A DNA stretch of 44,189 nucleotides from Candidatus Eisenbacteria bacterium (GCA_035577985.1 DATJZY010000152.1:1-44189); one strand, 5' to 3'; shown: positions 1 to 7,585, numbered from the stretch's first letter. Notes: a model not told the origin generated them from the letters alone. Program-made: numbers and translations.

Positions 1-376
1 CGATGACGGCCACCTTGCGCTCGGCCATGAGCGGCCGGAGCGTCAGCCAGCGCGTCACTTCGCGCGCCTGCTCGGTGCGGATGTCACGCCGCCCCTCTTC
101 GCGCCGCACCATGACGAGGTCTGGATGGGTCTCGGCGGCGACGCGCGTGCACTGGTTGCAGCGCCCGCAGGCGTCGCCGTTCGCCGGCGCTTCGCACAGA
201 AGCCCCGCCGCGAACGCCGCAGCGACCGTGCGCTTGCCGATGCCGGGCGGGCCCGAGAGGAGGTAGGCGTGCGCGGGCCGGTTCGATGCGACCGACGCAC
301 GGAGCTGCTGCAGCACGCGCTCGTGCCCGACGATGTGGGAGAAGCGACCCGCCTCCGATGGCCGTCGCGCGCTCAC
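1..376 (-). CDS. holB: DNA polymerase III delta-prime subunit, N-terminal part
   Basis: This is a clamp-loader ATPase-fold subunit and the frame runs off the left edge. Reading from a GTG at 376, the protein begins MSARRPSEAGRFSHIVGH. The P-loop region GPPGIGKRT (about residues 38-46) and a zinc-module cluster CxxCNQC (about residues 62-68) follow, which fits the DnaX/HolB family. The GTG was chosen because the family-typical F-x-x-IVGH segment begins about 12 residues in and no better start lies upstream. It follows tmk, a common gene pair, but the two are separated by a 57-nt spacer containing a repeat and a hairpin. The product assignment is secure; the C-terminal part is outside the window. 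Confidence 0.88.
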   Translation of the reverse strand, partial: MSARRPSEAGRFSHIVGHERVLQQLRASVASNRPAHAYLLSGPPGIGKRTVAAAFAAGLLCEAPANGDACGRCNQCTRVAAETHPDLVMVRREEGRRDIRTEQAREVTRWLTLRPLMAERKVAVI

Positions 377-446
377 GCGCGCTCCGGTGAGAGCGGGTGC
401 GCGGGGCGCACCCGCCGGACGGCCGTCGCGCGCTCACGCGCGCTCC
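360..446. repeat. 26-bp direct repeat flanking a perfect 10-bp hairpin (tmk/holB junction)
   Basis: Positions 360-385 and 421-446 are identical over 26 nt. Between them, 393-402 and 406-415 form a perfect 10-bp inverted repeat with a 3-nt loop. Each repeat also holds the small palindrome CGCGCG-CTCA-CGCGCG. The right copy carries the tmk stop (TGA) and the left copy carries the holB start (GTG). Both codons occupy the same GTGA inside the repeat unit, so the two genes may once have overlapped by 4 nt. Confidence 0.85.
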
Positions 447-1060
447 AGGCGGCGGTCGGTTTCGGTGGCGATCTGGTGGTCGACGGAGCGGGCGTCGGCG
501 GTCGAGTCGACGACGACGATGCGGTCGGGCTCCGCCGCGGCCAGGTGGCGGAAGCCGTCGCGGATGCGTTCGTGGAAGCGGGCCGCCTCGCGCTCGAAGC
601 GGTCGCCGGGTGTGCCACGGGCCTTCGCGCGCGCGAGGCCCGTCGCGACCGGGCAGTCGAGGAGGAACGTGAGCCACGGGGTGACGTCCGTGCGCGCGTG
701 GGCGTCGAGCGCCCGTACGAGATCGAGGTCGAGACCCCGCGCATAGCCCTGATACGCGATCGTGGAATCGGAGAAGCGGTCGCAGACGACGATCGTCCCG
801 GCCGCCAGCGCCGGCCGGATCACCTCCGCCACGTGCTGGGCACGGTCCGCGCAGTAGAGCAGCAGCTCGGCGAGCGGCACGAGCGGCGTCGCCTCGTCGC
901 CGAGCAGGAGGCGGCGCATCGCCGCGCCCGCGGCCGTACCGCCCGGCTCGCGCGTCTCCAGGACCGTTCGCCCGCCACGACGGAGGTGTGCCGCCAGGGT
1001 GCGCGCGTGCGTCGACTTTCCGGAGCCTTCGATGCCTTCGAATGTGATGAGGAGCGACAC
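434..1060 (-). CDS. tmk: Thymidylate kinase
   Basis: This enzyme phosphorylates dTMP to dTDP in the cytoplasm. The 208-residue length is normal for the family. The P-loop GIEGSGKST is at residues 9-17, the DR motif (CDRFSDST, D94/R95) is in the usual place, and an arginine-rich LID segment (ARAKARGTPGDRFE) is near residues 144-157. The ATG start gives the family-typical N-terminus MSLLITFEG. It lies 46 nt after the receiver-domain gene and ahead of holB, so it is probably cotranscribed from the pilus side. Confidence 0.95.
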   Translation of the reverse strand: MSLLITFEGIEGSGKSTHARTLAAHLRRGGRTVLETREPGGTAAGAAMRRLLLGDEATPLVPLAELLLYCADRAQHVAEVIRPALAAGTIVVCDRFSDSTIAYQGYARGLDLDLVRALDAHARTDVTPWLTFLLDCPVATGLARAKARGTPGDRFEREAARFHERIRDGFRHLAAAEPDRIVVVDSTADARSVDHQIATETDRRLERA

Positions 1061-1106
1061 GGGCAGGGTGGCTGTAGCCCGGCCGCTCGGCGCGCTGCAA
1101 GCTGCG

Positions 1107-1484
1107 CTACTCCGGAAACTCGCGACCCATCACCAGGCCGATGCCGCGCAGGAGCCGCCGCGGCGTCACCGGCTTGGTGAGATAGTAGTCGGCACCGAAC
1201 TTGTAGCCCGCCAGGACGTCGTCGTCGCCCTTCCTGGCCGTTACGATCACGACGGGCGTCGATGCGAGCTGCGGGTTGGCGCGGATGCGATCGAGCACCT
1301 CCATACCGTCCATGGTGGGCATGCTCACGTCGAGCAGGACGACGTCCGGGCGCCGGCGCTCGAGCATGGCCAACGCGGTCTCGCCGTTGGTCGCGGCCTC
1401 GACCGCAAAACCGCGCGTCGCGAGGAGGTCCGACATCGACCGTACCGATTCGTCGTCGCTGTCGATGATGAGGATGCTCGGCAC
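1107..1484 (-). CDS. CheY-like single-domain response regulator
   Basis: This is a 125-residue stand-alone receiver domain with no output domain. The acidic pocket (IDSDDE, residues 7-12), the phosphoacceptor D52 in LLDVSMP, the switch T82 and the conserved K104 (LTKP) are all present, so it should be phosphorylatable. It starts with GTG at 1484, only 2 nt after the pilX-like stop, which implies translational coupling to the minor-pilin operon. A role in controlling pilus function is inferred from this position. No cognate kinase is in the window. Confidence 0.88.
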   Translation of the reverse strand: MPSILIIDSDDESVRSMSDLLATRGFAVEAATNGETALAMLERRRPDVVLLDVSMPTMDGMEVLDRIRANPQLASTPVVIVTARKGDDDVLAGYKFGADYYLTKPVTPRRLLRGIGLVMGREFPE

Positions 1485-1486
1485 GG

Positions 1487-2503
1487 TCAGATGTCCTGCA
1501 TTCCGACGGCCCGCGCGCGCCGCGGAAGCGGTACGAGGGCCTCGGCCGCGCCGAGCGCAGCGACGTCGTGCCGGACGGTGACGGTGCCGGCGACGTCGAG
1601 CGCGGGCGCGCCCGCGGCGGCGCCGAGCCAGAGAGTCCCCGCCAGGTCGAACCTGGCGCCGCTCGCGACCACCAGACCGCCCCCCGCGACCACGACACCA
1701 CTAAAGGAGAAGTTTGCTCGGATGTCCAGGCGACCCTGCACGACCAGCACGCCGGCCCCCGCGCCGCCGACGTCGAGGACGAGATCACCGGACGCGAGCG
1801 TCACCGTCGCCGGTGCGGGCGGAGGGCTCGACACGAAGATGGGCGCGGCGCCCAGAGCGACCATGCGAGCCTCGAGCTCGGCGAATGGCGGGGCCGGCGC
1901 GTAGAGCGGCGCGCCGGTTCCGGCGGCCGACGACACACCGGGTACGGCGACGAGCCACGCGTCGATGACGCTCGCGTCGGCGGGACCCGCGATGCCGGCG
2001 AGCGCCGGAGCATCGGGTCGGGCGGGATCGTTCGCATCGAGCGCGAGCGTCCCCGTGACGCTGCCCAGTCGGGTGGGGTCCGTGATCCACACGAGGCTCT
2101 GCGCGCCGATGCCTGCGGCTCGGCCCATCGTCGCGCGCAGCGCCCGGGCGCCGCCCGCCGCGGAGGCGGCGACGTCGAGGGTTGGACGAGCGGCATCGAG
2201 GGGACCGGGGCGCAGATTCGCGGTGCACCCGGCGGGCGCCGGGACCGCGCCGTCGTCGGCCGTGCCGAGCACGCCGTCGGCGCCGGCCAGGGCAGGCCGG
2301 AAGTCCCAACCCGCGGGCAGCACGGAGACGACGCGCGCGAGGCACGCGTCGGCTGCGGCCAGCGCCGCCGCGGCGACGCGGCGATGGCGTCCGATCACGA
2401 GCTCCGTTCGCGTCACCTCGGCGAGGCCGGCGGACAGCACCGTCGCGATCACCAGCACGACCAGCGCGACGGGCAGGACGACGCTGCCACGAGGTCGCCT
2501 CAT
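1487..2503 (-). CDS. PilX-like type IV pilus assembly protein / minor pilin
   Basis: The 338-residue protein has a basic N-terminus (MRRPRG) followed by a hydrophobic helix (about residues 7-28) typical of the PilX family. After the glycine there is SVVLP, so the usual Glu at mature position 5 is missing, as in GspK-type tip pseudopilins. The rest is a low-complexity Ala/Gly/Val-rich region with beta-like segments and no recognised domain. It overlaps pilW by 4 nt (ATGA at 2500-2503). The function is inferred from position and the N-terminal helix. Confidence 0.75.
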   Translation of the reverse strand: MRRPRGSVVLPVALVVLVIATVLSAGLAEVTRTELVIGRHRRVAAAALAAADACLARVVSVLPAGWDFRPALAGADGVLGTADDGAVPAPAGCTANLRPGPLDAARPTLDVAASAAGGARALRATMGRAAGIGAQSLVWITDPTRLGSVTGTLALDANDPARPDAPALAGIAGPADASVIDAWLVAVPGVSSAAGTGAPLYAPAPPFAELEARMVALGAAPIFVSSPPPAPATVTLASGDLVLDVGGAGAGVLVVQGRLDIRANFSFSGVVVAGGGLVVASGARFDLAGTLWLGAAAGAPALDVAGTVTVRHDVAALGAAEALVPLPRRARAVGMQDI

Positions 2504-3084
2504 GGCACCACCCTGACGGCGGTTGCGAAGCGCCGCATCGCGGGCGTGCTCGATCCCGCCGGCTGCAACGCCAGATCGAGCGTGACGAGACGGACGCGGG
2601 CGCGCGCGGCGGCGTCGAGTCCGGCGGGGGGAACGACGAGGGCGGCGCCGGTCTCGTCGGCGTAGGCGAATCCACAGCCGACGACGTCGTTCGCCAGCGG
2701 GAGCGATTGGTTGCCGATGATGCGCGAGAGCCCGCGCGCCGCGAGGTTGCAGGCGTACGCGGTCACTTCCTCCGATGCATCATCGACGATCCCGTCACCG
2801 TCGAGGTCGGCGTGCAGGGTGAGACGGTCGGCGAGCGCCTCGGCCAGCGGCGCGACACCGGCGGCGCGCGGGTCGTCGCCGGCGCGGCGCACGTCGAACA
2901 GGAACGCCTCTACCGCGAGCTGCGCGGTGTCGTCGACCTCGGCGTGGAGCGACAGCCGCGAGAGGAGGCGCACGCCGCTGGCGGTGGCGGTCATCGCGAC
3001 CGCGAGGACGAGCGCACCCAGGGTGAGGCCGGCCAACAGCTCGACGAGCATCGTTCCCCGAGCTCGGCGCGCTCGGTGCGTCAT
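2500..3084 (-). CDS. PilW-like minor pilin
   Basis: The 194-residue product has a class III prepilin signal. A basic leader ending in RARRARG is followed by TMLVELLAGLTLGALVLAV, with Glu at mature position 5, and should be cut by PilD after the Gly. The C-terminal part has two cysteines (CNLAARG and VVGCGFAY) that could form a disulfide and an acidic DLDGDGIVDD stretch that may bind calcium. The start at 3084 was chosen because the ATGA overlaps the pilV stop and the leader has normal length. It is part of the fimT-pilV-pilW-pilX set that primes pilus assembly. Confidence 0.82.
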   Translation of the reverse strand: MTHRARRARGTMLVELLAGLTLGALVLAVAMTATASGVRLLSRLSLHAEVDDTAQLAVEAFLFDVRRAGDDPRAAGVAPLAEALADRLTLHADLDGDGIVDDASEEVTAYACNLAARGLSRIIGNQSLPLANDVVGCGFAYADETGAALVVPPAGLDAAARARVRLVTLDLALQPAGSSTPAMRRFATAVRVVP

Positions 3085-3410
3085 GGCCAGACCTCGGTCT
3101 CGAGATCGAGGCGATGGGGGCCCCACGTGACGCTCGTGGCGAGCTGGTCGGGCCGGCCGCGACCCGCCGACACGGCCCACGTCCGCGAGAACGTCGCGCC
3201 GTCGGACGCCACGGTCGAATCGACGCCGTCGGCACGCGGGCCCGCGCGCAACGTCTCGAGGCGCTCGGTGGCGAGCGTCAGCGCGGCGGCGTCGCGGCCG
3301 GCCTGCACGAGCGCCCGCACGCTGGTTCCCGCCGTGGCGGCGAGCCCACCCGCGGCCACGGCGGCGAGCGCCAGGGCGACCAGCACCTCGACGATCGACG
3401 AGCCGCGCAT
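3081..3410 (-). CDS. PilV-like minor pilin
   Basis: The 109-residue pseudopilin has a very short leader, MRG, cut before SSIVEVLVALALAAVAAGG, with Glu at mature position 5. The helix is followed by a compact domain ending in LDLETEVWP. The start at 3410 is the only Met placed correctly for a prepilin. The gene begins 2 nt after the fimT-like stop and overlaps pilW by ATGA, so the four minor pilins are translationally coupled. Family assignment to PilV rather than GspI rests on gene order. Confidence 0.8.
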   Translation of the reverse strand: MRGSSIVEVLVALALAAVAAGGLAATAGTSVRALVQAGRDAAALTLATERLETLRAGPRADGVDSTVASDGATFSRTWAVSAGRGRPDQLATSVTWGPHRLDLETEVWP

Positions 3411-3412
3411 GG

Positions 3413-3835
3413 TCACTGCAGCCGGACGCGGCCGCGTTGATTGACGATGATGCTGGCGTCGCGCCCGTCGGCGGCGAGGACGACGGTCCCGTTTTCCGCC
3501 GTGCCCGTCGACCCGAAGCGGATGCGCCGGCGCACGGGCAGCGACGCGAAGCCGACGGGGGCCGGCAGCGCCGTGGTCGAGCGTGTCGCACCCCCCGCGT
3601 CCTGGATCGACCAGGTGCCGCTCGCAGCGTCGAAGGTGGCGTCCAGCGCCGCGCCCTCGGCGATCGCCTGTGCCCGGACCATGCGTAGCGCCTGCCCGAG
3701 ACCGCGTGCGCTCGACGCGAGCTCGAGCGCGGACGCGATCGTCGCCAGGCGCGCCGAGGCCGTGGCCGCCACGATGCTCCCGAGCGCGAGCGCGATCACG
3801 GCTTCGAGCAGCGTCGTGCCGCGTCGCCCCTGCAT
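3413..3835 (-). CDS. FimT/GspH-like minor pseudopilin
   Basis: The 140-residue product has leader MQGRRG and mature N-terminus TTLLEAVIALALGSIVAATAS, with Glu at position 5. The C-terminal half looks like a GspH/FimT beta domain, ending VVLAADGRDASIIVNQRGRV. The ATG at 3835 is preferred over a GTG at 3856 because AAGGAGG sits 5 nt before it. It is the first gene of the minor-pilin operon. The 90 nt up to pilD show no clear promoter. Confidence 0.83.
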   Translation of the reverse strand: MQGRRGTTLLEAVIALALGSIVAATASARLATIASALELASSARGLGQALRMVRAQAIAEGAALDATFDAASGTWSIQDAGGATRSTTALPAPVGFASLPVRRRIRFGSTGTAENGTVVLAADGRDASIIVNQRGRVRLQ

Positions 3836-3925
3836 GCATGCCTCCTTCCGGAGCACGTCGGCGGGGCGGGGCGTCGCGTGCGGGAGCCTAGGTAGCGGCG
3901 CGTGCGAGCTGACGCAACGGGACGC

Positions 3926-4810
3926 TCACGCCGAGAGCGTGAACGGCAGCGAGAACAGCGGCAGGTAGAGCGCGACGACTGCGCCGAGCGCGAGGAATGG
4001 TCCGAAGGGAATCGCCGTGCGACGCGCCGCACGCCGTACGAAGGGGCCGACCGCGCGCCAGCCGAGGCGATGGCGCACGCGCGCGAGCGCGCGGCGGCCG
4101 CGCGGACCGAAGATCGCGAGCACGCCGCCGAACGAGCCCGCGATCGACGCGACGATCAACACCGTCGGGATCGCCTGCCAGCCGACGAACGCGCCGATCA
4201 TGGCGAGCAGCTTCACGTCGCCGAAGCCCATGCCCTCGGTGCCCGTCGTGCGCTCGTAGCCCCACGCGACGAGCCACAGGATACCGCCCCCGAGCGCCGC
4301 CCCCAGGACGGCGTTCGCGAGCCCGATGCCCGAGGGCAGGCACGAGGCGGCGAGGCCGATGAGGATGCCCGGCAGGCTCACCTCGTCGGGGATGAAGAAG
4401 TGGTCGAAGTCGATGAAGGTGATGAGGAGCAGCGCCGCGGTGAACGCGAAGGCGACCAGGGCGGCCGGGGTCGGACCGAGCCGCCAGAGCGCCAGGAGCG
4501 CGAGCCCGCCGGTCGCGAGCTCGACCAGCGGATAGCGGGCCGCGATCCGCACGCCGCAGCGCCGGCAGCGCGCCCGCAGGAGCACCCACGACAGCAGCGG
4601 CACGTTGTCGTACCACGCCAGCGGCGTCCGACACTTGGGACACCGCGACCCGGGACGCACGATCGACTCGTCCTCGGGGATCCGGTGGATGCAGACGTTG
4701 AGGAAGCTCCCGATCGAGGCGCCCATGCAGAAGGCGATCACACCCAGAAACCAGCCGCCGAGCTCGGCGGTCGCGGGATCGGGAGTCATGACGGCCAGGA
4801 GTGCGTTCAC
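3926..4810 (-). CDS. pilD: Prepilin peptidase / N-methyltransferase PilD
   Basis: This inner-membrane aspartyl protease cleaves prepilin leaders after Gly and N-methylates the new N-terminus. It is 294 residues with about eight hydrophobic segments. The cytoplasmic zinc module has C57-x2-C60 and C82-x2-C85. Catalytic aspartates are in FIDFDHFFIPDEV (D134/D136) and the GMGFGD motif (D198). It sits between the major pilins and the minor pilins, its substrates here. The GTG at 4810 lacks a clear ribosome site; Met8 is an alternative start. Confidence 0.94.
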   Translation of the reverse strand: MNALLAVMTPDPATAELGGWFLGVIAFCMGASIGSFLNVCIHRIPEDESIVRPGSRCPKCRTPLAWYDNVPLLSWVLLRARCRRCGVRIAARYPLVELATGGLALLALWRLGPTPAALVAFAFTAALLLITFIDFDHFFIPDEVSLPGILIGLAASCLPSGIGLANAVLGAALGGGILWLVAWGYERTTGTEGMGFGDVKLLAMIGAFVGWQAIPTVLIVASIAGSFGGVLAIFGPRGRRALARVRHRLGWRAVGPFVRRAARRTAIPFGPFLALGAVVALYLPLFSLPFTLSA

Positions 4811-4830
4811 GGCTATCGTTCGGAGTATCG

Positions 4831-4889
4831 GCCGTCAATCGACGGCGCTAAAACGCAAACGGGGGATGGACGTTGCGTCCATCCCCCGT
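4831..4889 (-). terminator. Strong intrinsic terminator after the pilin cluster, plus adjacent hairpin
   Basis: Positions 4859-4872 and 4876-4889 form a perfect 14-bp inverted repeat with a 3-nt loop. On the minus strand it is followed by GTTTGCGTTTTAGC (4847-4860), a broken T-tract. Directly beyond is a second 6-bp hairpin (4831-4836 with 4841-4846). It lies 25 nt after the last pilin stop and before pilD, so it should end most pilin transcripts and insulate pilD. Confidence 0.85.
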
Positions 4890-4913
4890 CGGGTTCGTAC
4901 GGATCAGGTCGGA

Positions 4914-5300
4914 TCAGGCGCAGGTAAGAGGCGGCGAGGCCGAGCTGTCCCAGGTGCAGGTGTAGCCCGGAGCGCCCGCGTTGGTCCCGGTGACCGTGAA
5001 CGCGGTCGCCGTTCCCGTGCAGGCGAGGGTCGTGCCGGCCGAGACGGAGAAGCCCGGCAGGTTGGAGCACGTGGCGTTGACCGACGCGTAGCTGCTGTTG
5101 TCGACGAAGAGGGCCTCCATGCCCGTCGCAGCGTTCCGGACGTCCGAGACGATCCGGCTGCGGAACCCACGCTGCCGGTAGGCAGCGAACTGCGGGATCG
5201 CGATCGCGGCGAGAATGCCGATGATTGCAACGACGACCAGGAGCTCGATCAGCGTGAAGCCGGTCTGCTTCTGACGCTTCAGATTAGTCTGCTTGAGCAT
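4914..5300 (-). CDS. pilA: Major type IV pilin, copy 1 (promoter-distal)
   Basis: This is a 128-residue prepilin with a 14-residue basic leader (MLKQTNLKRQKQTG) and mature N-terminus FTLIELLVVVAIIGILAA carrying E5. The N-terminal helix matches Geobacter PilA at F1, F24, Y27, F51 and Y57, with Phe at position 32. A globular C-terminal part of about 55 residues has four cysteines, probably two disulfides. It differs from the other two copies at only a few residues, for example S/A in SYASVN and the C-terminal DSSASPPLT. A GAGGAAAAAG ribosome site precedes the ATG. It is last in the three-pilin operon. Confidence 0.93.
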   Translation of the reverse strand: MLKQTNLKRQKQTGFTLIELLVVVAIIGILAAIAIPQFAAYRQRGFRSRIVSDVRNAATGMEALFVDNSSYASVNATCSNLPGFSVSAGTTLACTGTATAFTVTGTNAGAPGYTCTWDSSASPPLTCA

Positions 5301-5338
5301 TTTCTTTTTCCTCTACGTCGCAGGTCTGTGGTCTGATC

Positions 5339-5722
5339 TTACGCGCAGACGAGCGGCGGGCTGCTGGCGCTGTTCCAGGTGCAGGTGTAACCCGGAGCGC
5401 CGGCGTTGGTCCCGGTGACCGTGAAGGCGGTCGCTGTGCCCGTGCAGGCGAGGACGGAACCAGCCGACACCGAGAAGCCGGGCAGGTTCGAGCACGTCGC
5501 GTTCACCGCAGCGTAGCTGCTGTTGTCTACGAAGAGGGCTTCCATACCGGTCGCGGCGTTCCGGACGTCCGAGACGATCCGGCTACGGAAGCCGCGCTGA
5601 CGGTACGCTGCGAACTGCGGGATCGCAATGGCGGCCAGGATGCCGATGATCGCCACCACGACCAGGAGCTCGATCAGGGTGAAGCCCGTCTGCTTCTGAC
5701 GCTTGATTGTGTGATTTCGCAT
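5339..5722 (-). CDS. pilA: Major type IV pilin, copy 2 (middle)
   Basis: The 127-residue prepilin has leader MRNHTIKRQKQTG and a mature domain almost identical to copies 1 and 3. Its unique change is GSV in place of GTT before LACTG. The start at 5722 gives a 13-residue leader and has GAGGAGAAC upstream. The four C-terminal cysteines are conserved. The three copies differ at many third codon positions while the proteins barely change, so the duplication is old and under purifying selection. Confidence 0.93.
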   Translation of the reverse strand: MRNHTIKRQKQTGFTLIELLVVVAIIGILAAIAIPQFAAYRQRGFRSRIVSDVRNAATGMEALFVDNSSYAAVNATCSNLPGFSVSAGSVLACTGTATAFTVTGTNAGAPGYTCTWNSASSPPLVCA

Positions 5723-5736
5723 TGTAGTTCTCCTCT

Positions 5737-5753
5737 CCGTCGTCATTCGACGG
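5737..5753 (-). other. Intergenic hairpin between pilin copies 3 and 2
   Basis: CCGTCG-TCATT-CGACGG is a perfect 6-bp stem with a 5-nt loop, starting 1 nt after the stop of pilin copy 3 and ending just before the ribosome site of copy 2. With no T-tract it is unlikely to be a full terminator. It could stabilise the upstream mRNA end or make a processing point that sets copy-specific expression. The role is inference. Confidence 0.5.
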
Positions 5754-5754
5754 C

Positions 5755-6141
5755 TTACGCGCAGACGAGCGGCGGCGAAGACGCGCTGTTCCAGGTGCAG
5801 GTGTAACCCGGGGCGCCGGCGTTGGTCCCGGTCACCGTGAACGCCGTGGCCGTGCCCGTGCAGGCAAGGGTCGTTCCCGCCGACACCGCGAAGCCGGGCA
5901 GGTTCGAGCACGTCGCGTTCACCGCGGCGTAGCTGCTGTTGTCGACGAAGAGGGCCTCCATGCCGGTCGCGGCGTTACGCACGTCCGACACGATGCGGCT
6001 GCGGAATCCCCGCTGCCGGTACGCGGCGAACTGCGGGATGGCGATGGCGGCCAGGATGCCGATGATGGCCACCACGACCAGGAGCTCGATCAGCGTGAAA
6101 CCCTTCTGCTTCTTCTTCTTCACTTTGGCGAGACTGCGCAT
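5755..6141 (-). CDS. pilA: Major type IV pilin, copy 3 (promoter-proximal)
   Basis: This 128-residue prepilin is the first of the three in the transcript. Its leader MRSLAKVKKKKQKG is more lysine-rich than the others, and the mature part carries FAVSAG instead of FSVSAG. The start at 6141 is supported by AGGGAGGACGGAA immediately upstream and by normal leader length; a longer frame to 6204 would give an implausible leader. A sigma-54 type promoter lies 48-75 nt upstream. The pilin fold has F1/E5 and four C-terminal cysteines. Confidence 0.93.
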   Translation of the reverse strand: MRSLAKVKKKKQKGFTLIELLVVVAIIGILAAIAIPQFAAYRQRGFRSRIVSDVRNAATGMEALFVDNSSYAAVNATCSNLPGFAVSAGTTLACTGTATAFTVTGTNAGAPGYTCTWNSASSPPLVCA

Positions 6142-6199
6142 TTCCGTCCTCCCTATTGGGTATGATGTGTCGCCGTCCTCTCGGCGTTTTGGGATTAGC

Positions 6200-6215
6200 A
6201 GCAAGCCCGATGCCG
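6200..6215 (-). promoter_or_regulatory. Candidate -24/-12 (sigma-54) promoter for the pilin operon
   Basis: The minus strand reads CGGCATCGGGCTTGCT, compared with the consensus TGGCACG-N4-TTGCW. GG and GC have the required spacing, and GGCA and TTGCT match exactly. The predicted start is near 6189, giving a 5' leader of about 48 nt with a good ribosome site. In Geobacter, pilA is sigma-54 and PilR dependent, which fits. No RpoN or PilSR gene is in the window. Confidence 0.6.
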
Positions 6216-6343
6216 ACGGCGGCCGTTCCAGCAGGGCGACAGAACCCCGCGTGGTTGCATTGGTTTTCGTGCTAGCTCCGGTCGGGCGGCCAGCGCGGCG
6301 GGCGACGCATAGATGACGAGCGCCACTGCTACGACGACAATGG

Positions 6344-7564
6344 TCACTGAATTACCGCTCCCAGGTTGAAGATCGGCAGGTACATGGAGATGACGAGGCC
6401 ACCGATGACGACGCCGAGGAAGACGATCACCAGCGGCTCGAGCATCGACATGAGGTTTGCCACGGCCTGATCGACCTCGGCGTCGTAGAAGTCGGCGATC
6501 TTGCCGAGCATCGCATCGAGCGCGCCCGTGGTCTCACCGACCGAGATCATCTGGCAGACCATCGGTGGGAACACCTTGCTGGCGATGAGCGGGTCGGCGA
6601 TCGTGTGGCCGCTCGCGATGCTCTGCCGCGCCTCGGCAATCGCCTTCTCGATCACCTTGTTTCCTGCCGTGCGGGCCGTGATGCTGAGCGCATCGAGGAT
6701 CGGCACGCCGGACGAAACGAGGGTCGAGAGGGTGCGAGTCACGCGCGCCACCGACGACTTCCGGAGGAGCTGCCCGAAGACAGGTGCCTTGAGCAGGAGC
6801 CTGTCGATCACCATGTTCCCTTGCTCCGTGCGATACGCCGCGCGGAATGCGAAGACCGCCGCCACCGGTACGAACGCCAGGTAGTAGACGTTGGCGACCA
6901 TGAAGTTCGAGAGGTTGATGACGAACTGCGTGGGCGCCGGAAGCTGGGCGCCGAAGCTCTTGAACACGTCGGCGAAGACCGGGATCACCCAGATGAGGAG
7001 CACGGCCGTGACGAGGATCGCGGCGGTGACGATGCACGCGGGATAGATCATCGCGCCCTTGATCTTGCGCTTGAGGTCGGCGGCCTTCTCCAGGTAGCTC
7101 GCGAGGCGCTGCAGGATCGTGTCGAGAATACCGCCGATCTCACCGGCCTGGACGAGGCTCGTGTAGAGGTCGGGGAAGACCTTCGGGTGCTTGCGGGTCG
7201 CGTCGGCGAGCGTGCTGCCCGACTCGACGTCGTCCTTGATCTCCGAGATCACCTTGCGGAAGACCTTCGACTCGCTCTGGGTCGAGAGGATCTGCAGGCA
7301 CTGGAAGATCGGCAAGCCCGCGTTGATCATGGTCGCGAACTGCCGCGTGAAGATCACGATGTCCTGGGCCTTGACCGGTGCGCCGAAGTTCGGAAGCGCG
7401 AGCTCCCTGTCGAGCCCTTTGCCCTTCTCCTTGATCTTCGACGGGACCGGCTGAATGCGCTGCGTGCGCAGACGGATGATGACGGCCTCGCGGCTCGTCG
7501 CCTCCATCTCGCCCTTGAGCGTCTCGCCCTTGGGCGACACGCCCTGCCAGCGATAGGTCGGCAT
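6344..7564 (-). CDS. pilC: Type IV pilus inner-membrane platform protein PilC
   Basis: The 406-residue protein is a GspF/PilC-family polytopic membrane protein that couples the PilB/PilT motors to the pilus. Two homologous GspF domains are visible (from about residue 70, FTRQFATMINAGLPIFQCLQIL, and from about 270, VTRTLSTLVSSGVPILDAL). Long hydrophobic helices lie near residues 170-190, 220-240 and 375-400. It starts 21 nt after the pilT stop. About 200 nt separate it from the first pilin, and that gap holds the sigma-54 site. Confidence 0.95.
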   Translation of the reverse strand: MPTYRWQGVSPKGETLKGEMEATSREAVIIRLRTQRIQPVPSKIKEKGKGLDRELALPNFGAPVKAQDIVIFTRQFATMINAGLPIFQCLQILSTQSESKVFRKVISEIKDDVESGSTLADATRKHPKVFPDLYTSLVQAGEIGGILDTILQRLASYLEKAADLKRKIKGAMIYPACIVTAAILVTAVLLIWVIPVFADVFKSFGAQLPAPTQFVINLSNFMVANVYYLAFVPVAAVFAFRAAYRTEQGNMVIDRLLLKAPVFGQLLRKSSVARVTRTLSTLVSSGVPILDALSITARTAGNKVIEKAIAEARQSIASGHTIADPLIASKVFPPMVCQMISVGETTGALDAMLGKIADFYDAEVDQAVANLMSMLEPLVIVFLGVVIGGLVISMYLPIFNLGAVIQ

Positions 7565-7585
7565 GGGTACGGCTCCTTCCTGCGG

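Noticed and set aside
4914..6141. Repeated pilin blocks as a CRISPR or other short-repeat array
   Set aside because: The repetition is of whole coding sequences about 420 nt apart with no spacer pattern.
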